Origin: Sindora glabra | Lineage: Eukaryota; Streptophyta; Magnoliopsida; Fabales; Fabaceae | DNA: 64,000 nt | Reading direction: 5' to 3' | NCBI GenBank assembly: GCA_020226215.1 | Contig: CM035231.1 | Span: forward strand, 52,666,876-52,730,875 | In this document: positions 33,336 to 45,742 of the stretch, piece by piece | Layout of the letters: every line of letters begins with the position of its first letter | Numbering within the stretch: position 1 is the first letter of the stretch | The notes under the pieces: generated by a model | What the model was told of the DNA's origin: nothing | Database searches by the model: none | The model's input: the letters and a program-made list of their open reading frames with translations, nothing else | Program-made: the position numbers and the translations under genes

Positions 33336-33517
33336 GGCAGATATGCTAGCTAAACAAGTTGTTTCTTTATTAAACTCTTTGTACATTTGGAAGACCCTCC
33401 TAAAGGTGCCTTTTTATCCTTAAATTATAATTGCATAGACTATATGAGGGCTTTAATGGTTGAACTTGTAAATGTTTGACTTTTTTTAATAAAGTTTCCT
33501 TCCCCCCTAAAAAAATT
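33336..33517 (+). repeat. Possible 5'-truncated LINE tail
   Basis: The translation begins ADMLAKQVVSLLNSLY, which resembles the end of a plant LINE RNase H domain (AD.LAK.G). It is followed by a TTTTTAATAAAGTTTCCTTC-like 3' end and a short A run. Only the last 180 bases of an element would be present. It abuts the left end of the hAT transposon. Confidence 0.4.
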
Positions 33518-34261
33518 ATTATCTAAGAATAGGGTTGTCAAATGAGCTTTAACCTACGAACTGACCTACCCTGCCCCACAAATCCACATGGATTTGGACC
33601 TAAGGATTTGAGCCTATTTTTGTTTATAGGTCAAACAAGCCAATCCGGAAGGACCACAAGCTAAACAAGTTTGTCCCTCATGGATATGGGTCAATTTGTA
33701 GATAGGCCTAGTTTATATACATGATCCAACCCTACCTAACCAACCAACCCAACATCCTAATAGATCTAATTAGACCTAATGTTTCTCGATTCAAAATCTT
33801 AAAGTAAAATAAAAAAAAGGTAACCCATCTAATGAATTAATGAAAATTCAAATGAAGTCTCTATAGTAATTAGTCTTCTATTCATTTTGCTTCTTGTGTG
33901 TGAGTGTGTCCTATTTCTTCTGCCAAGGTTTCTTGTTTTAATGTTTCTTGTATCTCTTTCAATGCCTCAATCGAATAATCCTTGCATTATTGGGGTTTTA
34001 GATTACAATTCATATATGAAGGCTTTAAGGATTAACTCAGGTGACAAGGCAAGTGATAAGGGGCAACTGTAGAGTGCGAAGTAACTTTAGTCCTTCCAAT
34101 TCCAATGTTCGCTTATTAGTGAGGATGACGGACGATGATGTCTTGGTAAGGAGTTTGATCTTTTGTAATAGTGTAATGCTTACTGTTGTATTAATTTCAA
34201 CATCTTGTATTATGTTTAGTTTTTCTATCTTGAAGGCATTGAGGATCACAAATTAGTGTTG

Positions 34262-34455
34262 CAATAGTTGTTTAACTTCATTTATTGATTGCAAATAGAA
34301 AAAATCTGAGCTTAGTGAGTTAATGTTTTAACTTCATTTATTACAAGTTAACTGATTTGTGAGTTAATGTTTTAACTTCATCTATTACAAGTCACCTAAT
34401 TTTTTATGTTGCTATCTACTTAGTGAGTTGATGTTTTAACTTCGTTTATTAATTG
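34262..34455. repeat. Degenerate short tandem repeat in the hAT 5' region
   Basis: Four imperfect copies of a unit like GTTAATGTTTTAACTTCATT followed by TATTACAAGT, at about 34270, 34318, 34363 and 34427. Subterminal or 5' repeats of this kind occur in hAT elements, where they may bind transposase. That role is inference. Confidence 0.6.
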
Positions 34456-35528
34456 GAGATAGAAAAATTCAAGCTTTAAGAGTGATTACTAATTCATTAA
34501 TCATTAGCGTTGAATTATGTGTTATTGCATATTAAGGTAATACTGAATTATGTGCTACTAATATTGATGAGCATTGAATTAGTGAATTATGTTATATATT
34601 TTATTGCATATTAATATATTTTCATTTTTCTACTTATTAATATGCTTAAGACTTAAATAAATGATGACATGAGCCCAAAAGGTTAAAAAAAGTAGCATTT
34701 TATATCTACCTCATTGCCTTAACTTGGAGAGTCCAAGTCTATGAATTTGACATTACACATTTAGTAGTATTATCAAACTTAAAAAAAGGTAGATAAAGAA
34801 AGGCATTGTGATGCATTAGTATATGGGTCAGTTATTTTATCATGACCCTACATGTGGGGTCTGTCCCACATACTATAGGACTCATCTCTATTATAATGTG
34901 AATACCATCTTCCATTTTTCTTTGCTTAGGATCACCATTATCTAGTATAATTAAGACTTAAGAGTTAAGGGTCTGTCTTTCCTATGATAAAACAAATTGT
35001 AAGTTCTTAAAGTTAAAACATATTATTCTTTTTTATAATTATAGGGATTGTCAATGGAGCACCACTTTTAATTTTTGAACTGGTATAAATTTATATCATT
35101 TGATCTATAATAAATGGGATATAAGTTAGGAGTTATTTTAAAATATAATTATTACAAAATCTTCTAAGTTCTAACTGAACAAATTTGAATTATCATTTGT
35201 CCAATTCATTCTTTACTTATTTACATGAAAAAACTATTTTTGTCATCCATATTTGACCTAGAATTGTTAGGCTTTTTGTCTCTAATAAGTAATAATGTCA
35301 TATATGATAATTTACAAGAATAAAATTTCTTTGAAACATTTTAGTTTTATTGGATTAGTTATGGTTTAATTATGGTTTATTTTACTATTATTTTATTTCG
35401 TCAAATTACAACTCCCTCACTTATCATAATTAAAACCATTTTGTTGTTTGTGTTACTATTTATATTAGAATGAGTGCTAGTTAAATGTACACTTGTTTGT
35501 CAACATGCAATTTAGGTAGTCTTAAATA

Positions 35529-36820
35529 ATGCAATCACAATCTGTATATCAAAATGTTGAAGGTGAACATCATAGTAAAGATGATGAGCTTATTAGGGGG
35601 AACAATAATGAAACTAAAAACATTAATATTGTGGATAAAAGTACTCATGCTTTTAAAAATCAACATGAACAACCTGAAGATAATGAAGGCCACAAAAGAA
35701 AGAAAACAACATCAGATGTGTGGATTTATTATAAGAATATAGGAATATATAAAAATGGTAAACATCAAAGTAAATGTAAAGGTTGTTGAACTTTAATTAT
35801 AGAAGGTGGAATCTAAGCCAGTACCTCAAGCTTTGCTTATCATCCTTAAAGATGTAAAAAACTTGAAAAGTTAAAGCAAACCAAGATGCTAAAAATCTTA
35901 TTGGATAATTTTGGTAAACTAAGTAGTAGAAAAATTGATCAACAAATTTTTCATAATAAAGTAGTATTGACAATTGTAAAACATGATCTCCCTTTTAGCT
36001 TTGTTAAATATGATGGAATTAGGGATGTCTTGAAATATTTAAATCTTGATATGAAAATGATTTTTAGAAACATGATTGCATCTGATGTGTGGAAAGTTTA
36101 TTTAAATGAAAAGGGTGGGGTGAAAGATGAATTAGCAAAAATTTCAGGTAGAATGTGTCTTACTTCTAACTTGTAGACTTCTTGCACTCAAGAAAGCTAC
36201 ATTTGCTTGATTGCTCACTATGTAGATCTTAATTGGAAGTTAAGTAGTAAAATTGTAGCTTTTTATGGCATGCCACTTCTACACATAAGGTTTGAATTAT
36301 CAAGAAAAATAATGGAACTCTTAGGTAAATGGGGAATAGATAAGAAGATTTTTACTTTAACTTTGATAATACTTCTGCAAATAACAACATGCGATCTTAT
36401 TTGAAAGAATAACTTTATTTGGAAGATAGCTTGTTGCGTGATGGTAAATTTTTTCATATGAGATGTTCTGTGCACATTTTAAATCTTATTAGTCAAGATA
36501 GGTTAAAAGTAGCGTCTAGTGCGATTGTTAAAATTAGAAAAGGTATCAAGCATGTTAAGGCTTCGGAGGCAAAAATTAAAAGCTTTGAGAAGGCTGTCCA
36601 ATATTTATCAATTAATAGGGGTATGAAATTATGCTTGGATGTGCCAACTAGATGGAATTCTACTTTTCTCATTCTTGATAGTGGTATAAAATATAAATAA
36701 GCATTTGTCCATTTTGCAGTTGTTGATAAAAACTAAAAGCATTATCCATTTAGTGTGGAGTGGGAAAGGGGGTTGAAAAGATGTATGAATTTTTAGAGCC
36801 TTTTTATGAGATGACAAATT
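35529..36820 (+). pseudogene. hAT transposase, N-terminal and central part
   Basis: Begins with an acidic leader, then a BED-type zinc finger (DVWIYYKNIGIYKNGKHQSK with Cys pair, then SSFAYHP before RCKKL). The RNase H-like domain follows: ALPFSFV-like block (DLPFSFVKYDGIRDVLKYLN), a LTLDN-type Asp near 36355 reached by a one-base shift, the RCxxH motif (MRCSVHILNLI) and TRWNST near 36650. Several stops and small shifts break it, for example TGA at 35788, TAG at 36174 and TAA at 36403. The coding ends exactly at the Copia target site after EPFYEMTN and resumes at 47532. Confidence 0.9.
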
Positions 36821-38448
36821 TGTTAGGTTTCGAATCAATATACGCAATGAAATTTTGAAATTTTGATCCAAATTCTACCTAGGATCCATGCAAAAAGGCA
36901 TAAATCAGTGTTGAGGTTTTACCTTATTTGTACTCGTATTCTTTCTGAACAAATCCTTGATAGACCGAGATAAATCAAACGCTGGCCGAAAGTTATAGTG
37001 TCTCTACGATGTCCACATGAAGTGAACAATGACTTCTCCCCTCCACGAACCTACTAGGATTCGTCTCTCCCACTAGGATTAGGATTGGGCATTTTTTTAA
37101 GTGATGTAGGGTTTTATTGAAGCTAATGTGCGTTTTTATAAAGTGTTGCCTTCAAGTCCTTTTATATGATTAAGGCATATCATAATCCTAGTCCTACTAG
37201 GATAATGCTTCAAAAAATCTTAATCACATTTAATAACTATCACCTTATCCTTATCATAGAAAGAGTAAGGAAAAATAGGACTTATCAACTAATTATCTAA
37301 TATTAGATAATAACATTATCTCATAATATAATTATCTAATATTAAAATTAGTATATAGTTATCTTATATATTAGAAAATAATATTATCTCATAACATAAT
37401 TATTTGATATTACTTTAATATCAAATAATATGTAATATATATTACGTAAAAATATATTATTATCTTTAACAATATATTTATGCATGAAAATAATCCAATT
37501 AATTGGATTTTAATCCAATTAAAGTGAAATTAATTATTGTCTCATTCCTACTTCTTTTGTGTGATCATGTACGTTCTTACTACGTTGAAAATGACTCATT
37601 ATTAGGTTATAGATAGTGAGCGATATCTAGCAATACATTACTACCACTCAAGTAGTAAGAATATCTATGATTTGATATCCACCTAATATGTGATCAATGC
37701 TTTGCATCATTATCTCTTTTTTAACAATATCAAAATCGAACTGGAGGTATGGAGCGTGTCATCCTCGTTAATGTTTAATTCATATTTCTTGATACTGAGT
37801 AGACTTAAAATAAATTATCAATATCATATTATGATTCAATTGAGCATGGCCATGCATTTTTAAGTCTTACTCAATCAAGAGGCCTAAGGATATTTCTCTT
37901 TTATACAAGAGTAACAAAATCTCATCTATATCACTTACTTCCTTTTGCATGATTTGTAACACACCTAATCAACGTCTTACTCATCATCCCGATTAAAGGT
38001 GACATAGGACAACATTAAAGTGAGTAACTCCTTATGTAGGGAACCGTAGTGACTTCAGGACAAAGGACTATGTGCATTTGTAATCATATGAGAATAACTA
38101 ATGACATATTTATCCATGCAGTATTCTCACAGTGGGTTAGTCCAGCATATTGTTCACTAATAATGTACTCATGTATTGATTTGATACTATATATTCATGA
38201 TTCATAATCATCAATCACTATACATGCTAGTCTCGATGTATTATTACTATCTTTTTTTGTAATAATATTTAATTATGGGCATTTTAGGAATAACAAATCT
38301 ATTCTAAGGATAATTATTATATTTAAGTTATAATTTATGCAAAATAAAATAAAATAAAATATAATAATTATATTACCAAAATAAAACGTAATACATTGTG
38401 TAATATTGTAATCATTTCTATGATTAGCTCTTAAGACACACACCAACA
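36821..38448 (-). repeat. 3' LTR of the nested Copia
   Basis: Starts TGTTAGG and ends CACCAACA. It aligns with the right LTR over its whole length. On the minus strand it is preceded by the polypurine-type sequence CAAGTGAGAGAT (from about 38461), typical of Copia 3' ends. Confidence 0.93.
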
Positions 38449-38459
38449 ATCTCTCACTT

Positions 38460-39887
38460 GGACAAAAGTCAATCACTCATATATCTAATACCAAGTGACA
38501 TAATATGGCCATCATGCTTTTTCTACGCTAAAGGCTTTGTCATTGGGTCGGCGATATTATCATCAGTTAGTACTTTACATATCTTTACATCTCCTTTATC
38601 AATGATTTCACGAATGAGATGGAAGCGTCTTAGTATATGTTTAGATCGCTGGTGAGATCTAGGTTCCTTAGTTTGTGCAATGGCCCCATTGTTATCATAA
38701 TAGAGATCCATTGGATTTGCAATGCTAGAAATAATGCCAAGTTCAGTAATAAACTTTTTAATCCAAACAGCTTCTTTTAACGCATTAGATGCAGCAATAT
38801 ATTCGGCCTCTATAGTAAAGTCGACTACTGTTTCCTACTTTGAACTCTTCTAGCATACAGCACCACCATTTAGGATAAATACATAACCTGATTGCGATCT
38901 AAAGTCATCCTTGACGGATTGAAAACTGGCATCAGTGTAACTTTTTATAATAAGTTCTTCTTCTTCTTCATATATTAAGAATGAATCCTTAGTCCTTCAC
39001 AAGCATTTAAGGATATTCTTAATGGCAGTCTAGTGTTGTTCACCTGGATTTAATTGGTACCGACTCGTTATGCTCAAAGCATAAAAGACATCAGGACGAG
39101 TACATATCATGGCATACATGATAGATCTAATTGCTGATGCATATGGTATCTTATTCATGCGGTCTTTCTCATCTTATGTCGAAAGACATTGAGCTTTGGA
39201 CAAGTTTATGCCATGCAACATAGGGAAAAATCCTTTTTTGGATTCTTGTATATTAAACCATTTTAACACTTTATCTATGTATATACTTTAACCTAGGCTA
39301 AGCAATTTTCTTGATCTATCTCTATAAATCTTAATACCTAATATATAGGAAGCTTCACCTAAGTCTTTCATTGAAAAATAATTCTGTAACTAAGTCTTTA
39401 CTGCTTGCAGTGTAAGGATATCATTCTCGATGAGTAGTATGTCATCCACATATAATACAAGGAAAATAATTATGCTCCTACTAACCCTTTTGTAAACACA
39501 AGATTCATCTTCATTTTTGATGAAATCAAATTTTTTGATTGCTTCATCAAAATAAAGATTCCAACTTCGTGAAGCTTGCTTTAATCCATAAATGGATCAT
39601 TGTAGCTTACATACCTTTCCAGCATTTTCAGGGGAGACAAAACTCTTAGGCTATGTCATGTACATATCCTCAAGAAACTTTCCATTAAGGAAAGCAACTT
39701 TGACATCCATTTGCCAGATTTCGTAATCATAAAAAGCTGCAATAGCAAGCAAGATCCGAATGGATTTAAATATGGTAACTGGGAATAAGTCTTATCATAG
39801 TCTATACCATGAACTTCTCTATAACCTTTTGCGACTAATCGCCCTTTAAAGATTTATATGTTACCATCCATGTTAGTTTTCTTCTTG
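38460..39887 (-). pseudogene. Copia RT (catalytic half) and RNase H, degenerate
   Basis: Read on the minus strand. The RT catalytic YVDD box (LYVDDILLIEND) lies near 39440. RNase H and the polyprotein end follow at 38870-38523, with SKHILRRFHLIREII and the family-typical ending ADPMTKPLA. Stops and shifts separate these blocks. The RT reading frame is continuous in homology with the KPIGCK segment at 41266 once the intervening 1.37-kb insert is discounted. Confidence 0.9.
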
Positions 39888-39893
39888 AAAATT

Positions 39894-41260
39894 GACGTGA
39901 TCTCACAAGTGCACGGGTTTAGTCGAGTTATAGTATAAAAGATATCGTCTCCACAGGTATTGAATGTTGAATACTAACTGAATTTCGAGACAAATTATCT
40001 AAGTATATCAATTGATATTGTGAATTAAGGATAAAATGCAAAACAGAGCTTAATTATAAAAAAGATTTAATTCAATTGAGATGGAAGCGTACTTAGCTTA
40101 GGGTTCCCTTGTACATTTCATTATGGAATGAAGATAATCCTCTAACTTGGTTTACTGTTAATTTAGATTGCTGGATTACCAAAAATAAGCTATACCTCAT
40201 TGCAAAGCTACTAGCTACTAACCAAAAGATTAAGTGCCCAGAATTTCTCTAGTAATCACTCATCTAGGTTGCATTAACATTGCTTTAGAATCCATTCTTA
40301 GACATTTCATCCTGTGCAAAAGAATCCAATTAGCTTAATTCCTAAGTTTAATTGATATTCTCAATGATCATGCAAGGTCCGATTAATTAATTGGTCATTT
40401 CAACCTAGAATTAACTAATCTATCACACAAATCCAATATTCCGGAAGTATTGAACTGTAGAAATACAAAACAACATAATCAAATCATAAATCAATAGTAA
40501 ATTAAGCTAGATTATATAAAAATCAAATCCATAAATCTATGAACAAGTTTGCCCCTAGCTGAGCACTAGGGTTTAATGTGAAGCCATTACAAAACTAGCA
40601 AAAAACTAGAAAACAAAGAGGGAAATCAAACAAATCATAAAGCTCTACAAATTCCTTACTTGAATTTTCAATCTTTTGCTTGAATTCAATGCTAGCAGGT
40701 ACCCTTGGTGACTTTGGGTCTCTCCTAGGGTTTCTACTCATAGCTCCCCTTTCTAATTTTCGATTCTCCTCCTCTCTTTTTCTGATTTTTCGCACAAAAC
40801 TTATATGGGTAATGTACACGGGGTGTGACACGGCCCGTGTTGTACCCCGTGTTCTTTTGTGAGGGCTGGTCAGCATGATACACGGGGTATGACACGTCCC
40901 GTATTTACCTTTGAAGTGAAGGGCAGTATGGTACACGGGGTATGACACGTCCCGTGTTTACCCCCGTGTTCTTTTCTGAGCAGCTCAGTGAAACTTTGAA
41001 GCAATCCAGAAAGATACACGGCCCTCTATATGGGGTTCCCATACCCCGTGTTCTTTGCTAGGTAAGCAACTTTGCTTCGATTCTCTACAATTCACACGGT
41101 TTTGACTCCGGATCCCTTTCTAATGCTCAAATATGTCACTCCAAGACTTGAAAACAAAATATCGAGCATCTAAGTATCCTTTTTAATTAATTTTTGCACA
41201 AGATACTAAGTAAATCAGTGATGAAACACATAAAATTTAAGTACAATTGTGCATTTATCA
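39894..41260. mobile_element. 1.37-kb insertion inside the Copia RT
   Basis: It interrupts the conserved GCKW.FK block of Copia RT. A short direct repeat AAAATT (39888-39893 and 41261-41266) flanks it. The left end reads GACGTGATCTCACAAGTGCACGGG and includes TATCGTCTCCACAGG, words common at the end of a widespread plant non-autonomous repeat. The right end reads GTGCATTTATC. The ends do not form a clear inverted repeat, so the superfamily is left open. It contains an open frame of 117 codons (40948-40595, minus) in a Glu/Arg-rich style that is probably not a gene. Confidence 0.75.
40805..40975. repeat. Palindrome-rich ACACGGGGT repeat cluster
   Basis: Three imperfect copies of TACACGGGGTRTGACACGKC followed by CCGTRTT start near 40815, 40880 and 40932. 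Their complements (ACCCCGTGT) are interspersed, so each copy can fold into a hairpin. Similar cacggg/cccgtg arrays are common in plant retroelement-derived DNA. Confidence 0.8.
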
Positions 41261-41580
41261 AAAATTCATTTGCACCCAATAGGTTTTACCCCTTCAAGTG
41301 GATCAACTAAAGTCCATACTTGGTTAGTATACATGGAATTCATTTCAGATCTCAAGGCCTCAAGCCATTTCTCAGAGTTTGGCCCTTTAATAGCTTCTTG
41401 GTAGGTTGTGGGCTTATCTTGATCCATGAGCAAAATATGGCCATTTTGAGTCATAAGAAATCCATATTTCTCAAGCTCATGGCGTATCTTACCAGATCTA
41501 CGTGGGTCTTGTGTTACTTGGGCTAGTTCCTGAGCCATATCATTTTGTGATCTCTGTTCAAGCTCTATTACAAGCTTAGT
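41261..41580 (-). pseudogene. Copia RT, N-terminal part
   Basis: Minus-strand frame 41538-41266 reads through a pre-RT linker into TYQEAIKGPNSEKWLEALRS, then NQVWTLVDPLEGVKPIGCK, the conserved start of Copia RT. It stops where the 1.37-kb insert begins. Confidence 0.93.
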
Positions 41581-41586
41581 GTTACT

Positions 41587-42850
41587 TTATAAGTCTTGCA
41601 CTTCTTCAATTTCTACTTTCCTCCCATTATTTTTCTTAGAGATAAACTCTCTTTTAAGAAAAGTACTAGTTCGTGCAACAAACATTTTACCTTCACTAGG
41701 ATTGTAGAAATAGTATCCCTTAGTTTCTTTAAGATACCCTACAAAGTAGCACTTATCTGATTTAGGTCCAAGCTTATCAGAAACTTGACGTTTTACATAG
41801 GTCTTGCAACCCCAAATCTTCATAAAAGACAAGTTGAGACGTTTCCTAGTCCATATCTCATATAGAGTCTTTTGAACCATTTTAGAAGGAACATGGTTAA
41901 GCGTAAAAGTAGCTGTCTCTAGAGAATGTCCCCAAAAGGAAATTGGAAGATCTGTATGACTCATCATAGATCGTACCATGTCTAATAAGGTACGATTCCT
42001 CCTCTTTGAAATATCATTTCATTGTGGTGTTCTAGCTGGAGTAAGTTGTGATATTATACCACACTCTTTTATATAGTCATCAAATTCTTAGCTTAAGTAT
42101 TCTCCACCTTAATTTGATTGAAGTGTTTTAATACTTTTCCCAAGTTGATTTTGCACTTTATTCTTGAATTCCTTGAACTTTTCAAAAGATTTTGATTTGT
42201 GTTTCATAAGATACACATATCCATATCTACTAAAGTCATTAGTAAAAGTAATGAAGTACTAGAAACCTCTTCTAACAGGTAAACTAATAAGCCCATATAC
42301 ATCAATATGTATAAGACTTAATAGATCATTAGTTCTTTCACTATGTCTAGTGAATGGAGCTTTAGTTATCATACTTAATAAATAAGATTCGCATACTTCA
42401 TATGATTCAAAATCAAATGAATCTAAGAATCCATCTTTATGAAACTTAGATGTGCGCTTCTCATTTATATGGCCTAAATGACAATGCCAGAGATATGTTA
42501 GATTTAACTCATTTGATTTAAATCGCTTGGTATTTATGTTATAGACTGGCATTTCAAGATCAAGAATATAGAGTCTATTGAACATTTGTGCACTACAATA
42601 AAATATTTCATTTAAATAAACTGAATAATTTTTGTTCTTTATTATAAATAAAAAACCTTTTTTGTCCAAACAAGAAACAGAAATAATATTCCTGCCAATA
42701 GCAGGTACAAAATAACACTTCTCTAATTCAATTACTAAACCAAAAAGTAAAAATAAATGATAAGTTCCTATAGCTAAGGCAACAACTTTTGCTCCATTCT
42801 TAACTCGTAGGTCCACTTCGCCTTTAGCAAAAGTCCTACTCCTTTGTAGT
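41587..42850 (-). pseudogene. Copia integrase and GAG-pre-integrase, degenerate
   Basis: Minus-strand. The HHCC zinc finger is seen as WHCHLGHI, then CESYL, with Tyr where the second Cys belongs. Core acidic residues appear as IHIDVYG, FTNDFSRYGY and GGEYLS (near 42115). The C-terminal part 41979-41587 is one open frame with MVRSMMSHTDLP, FWGHSLETA and the KCYFVGYLKETKGYYFYNP block. In-frame stops interrupt the core, for example TAG at 42259. Confidence 0.92.
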
Positions 42851-43690
42851 TCCTATACATTTGTACAAATGTGAGAACCACATCCGTTATCTAATACCCA
42901 AGATGTAAAAGTATAAACATTAATTTCTATAACATAGATACCTGAAGCGGAAGTCTCACTTCCCTTCTTCTTTTTCAGATCTTCCAAATAGACTTTGTAG
43001 TTTCTCTTCCAATGTCCAGTCTAACTGCAATGGAAGCATGTCCCTTCTTTAGCCACACCCTCTTTTGATTTCAGTGTAGAATACTTAGATTTGGACTTGC
43101 CTTTCAATTTGGAATCCTTTTTGTTTTTGCCTTTGCCTTTACCTTTACCTTTTCCTTTTTGAACCATCGTTATAGTATTGGGTTTAGTGTTTTGCAAATT
43201 TTATTCAGCAGTTCTTAACATGCTTAATAGTTCTGGCAGTGGTTTATCAATTTCATTCATGTTGTAATTCATGATAAATTGACCATAACTCTATGGCAAT
43301 GATTACAGAATTAAGTCTGTGGCTAACTTTTGACCTAGTGGAGCACCTAATCTCTCAAGGTTCTCAACATACCCAATCATTGTAAATACATAAGGCCCAA
43401 CAGGGTTTTCTTATGCCAGTTTGCACTGAAACAATGGTAGCTAACATGAGACAATCAATGTCTAATGCGTCATCATGATACTTCTTATAAGCATCCTTTT
43501 GAGCCCGAAGGGTACTAGCTTCAGGTTCTTGAGGAACAGGTTCCTCTAGGACATGCATTTTTCATTTATGTTTGAGGACTATTCTCAAATTCCTGTACCA
43601 GTCCAGGAAGTTTGTCCCATTCAATTTGTCCTTCTCAAGGATTGATCGCAGTGATAGATTATTTGATGTATTAGCTATTAGTTATCTATG
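42851..43690 (-). pseudogene. Copia gag (UBN2-type), zinc knuckle and protease relic
   Basis: Minus-strand. Gag begins near 43690 with LRSILEKDKLNGTNFLDWYR, continues to AYKKYHDDALDIDCLMLATI, and includes a zinc knuckle near 43040-42997 (CFHC then GHWKRNY). The knuckle carries a stop, and Tyr replaces its final Cys. The protease signature near 42895 reads LDNGCGSHIC, with Asn in the D-S/T-G catalytic triad. A Lys-rich linker at 43080-43160 joins them. Confidence 0.88.
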
Positions 43691-45729
43691 ATAGAAATAT
43701 GCAAAATAAGTATTAAGTTTCAAACATTTAATAAGGTCTTTTATTAAATGTACCTCCCACTATTTTATTCAAATTAATAGCCCTCACTATTAATTTGAAA
43801 AGTCACATTGTCTAAGCTTTTTAGTGGGCCAAGATCCATATTTCAAGATCCATATTTCACCAAGCCTTAAGTTAGCTTTGGCTAATCACTTAAAACTTAG
43901 TTATTTAGGTAGGCAACACTTGCCAATCGTATCATATACAACTCTTAGATAGTTAAGTGAACAATACTTGTTCTAGTCCATCTTATGAACTAAAACCCAA
44001 CTCTATGCCTCTAGGTCTCAATTTTATTTAGATATCCTAATTAAGTTGGACCCAATGCTTGATATTCGGATATCACTATTATCCAGTTGCATCTCACTAG
44101 GATAAATAAGGTACTTTGATTTAGCAAACCTACCTTATGTTGATCGAGGCCTTGACGAGTGCCAAGCATTGGAAGGTATCGTTTAATTATTATTAATTTA
44201 ATATTTTAGATAATGGATTTTAACTTAATCATTATCAGATTTCACCATAACTAGTCTATATATTCATGCAATATATCTAGCATATCTCATACATCATATA
44301 AAGTAAATGAATAAAATAGACTATTGCATATCACATATTAAGCAATGGATAAAAATATCATATAGCAGGAACATATGCTATCATATAGTAAATGCATGCT
44401 CATCAATATCATTACATAATAAAGAAATTAAAATGTCACAGAGTATGGCCCAGAATTCTATTTTCTAATAATATTCCTAAACTAATTCCTTAGCTTTTTT
44501 TATCCCATAACTCTTTAGCTTCTCTTTATTCTAAGCAAAGGTTGCTCCATTGTGATTACAATTTTGTAATAGAAACCCCGAGTTACATTCGAGGGGAGTG
44601 AGATGAGAAGAGAATATACATTAGAAAAATAGAGGAAGATACGACATGCAAGTCATATTTAAAATCCATCCATAAAAACTCTAAGGGTCATACTATGCAA
44701 CACATTCATGCATCATATGTAATAATTGCTAACAAATATATATGTAACCAAGATAAGTAGGATGATTGACATATATATTTCATAATATAATCATCATAAA
44801 AAATCATGTTTTAAAATAGTGCCTTAAGAATAAAAATAATTTTTTAAAGCTACGTAGAGTTAGCACAGTGTCCCGTTAGAGTTTGCTATGCAGAGTTAGC
44901 ATGACAAAAAATTGAATTTATCTGACATTCAGATTGTAATTTTTCTGTCAACAATTAACACACCCTTTTAGTCAAAACAATTCATCCTTATTTGACATTC
45001 AAATCACAGTTTTAAAGTAGGATTTACATCAAAATAAAGTGGATAGATTTCATTATATCAAATAGATCCAACGAAGTTTAAACACATTAAACCATTCACT
45101 CATATGTTCATACACGAGTCCAGATTTATTTAATCACATTAAACAAATTTAAACTGATCTATATATGAAGACAAACTCAAAACTAATCACATTAATTCTG
45201 TGTAGAATAGATTGTATTCATAAACGTAGAGTATATCAGCTATACAAAAACTGATTTAAGGAATAAATCTGATTAATTTCAATTCATAACAAAATCTTCT
45301 TATTTCAGAAAATAATTTTCACATATTAAATCATGTACACGCAATTAATCCTATTTATTTTTATCAAAATAAAACTGAGAATTAATCATGAAAATATATT
45401 CAGATTCAAATTAAAACCTAGAATTATATATGAAATAGATTTGAATATGAACTAAAAAACACATAATCAGATTCGTTCAATTAATCTCATTAATTCCTAA
45501 TTAGAATCAAAATACAAATTATATATATCATGCATATATATCAGAACCAAACAAGAGTTTATATATATCACATATATATCCAATTTAAATAGAAACTAAT
45601 TTAATTTTATTTATCACATAAATATTCATCAAAACATGCAATTCTAATTTAAACTAAAATAGAATATTTATCATATAAACATTCAGAAAAATAGTAAAAC
45701 ACATAATCGAATTTATGTTTTGGCAAAAA
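43691..45729 (-). other. Copia 5' leader, non-coding
   Basis: About 2 kb between the PBS and the start of gag with no conserved coding. It is unusually long for a Copia leader and AT-rich. No separate insertion boundary was recognised. Confidence 0.5.
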
Positions 45730-45741
45730 GCTCTGATACCA
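45730..45741 (-). promoter_or_regulatory. Copia primer binding site
   Basis: The minus strand reads TGGTATCAGAGC, the exact complement of the plant initiator tRNA-Met 3' region, adjacent to the LTR at 45743. Confidence 0.95.
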
Positions 45742-45742
45742 C

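Noticed and set aside
33887..34256. Small open frames on both strands in the hAT 5' region
   Set aside because: Short, overlapping and without similarity to transposase. More likely leader or intron sequence of the hAT gene.
34840..34890. Imperfect palindrome CCCTACATGTGGGG...CCCACAT as a possible hairpin element
   Set aside because: It is too short, with no flanking duplication and no second copy in the window.
40595..40948. 117-codon minus-strand frame with an Arg/Glu-rich start
   Set aside because: Half of it is made from the ACACGGGGT hairpin repeats inside a non-autonomous insertion. No homologous domain recognised.
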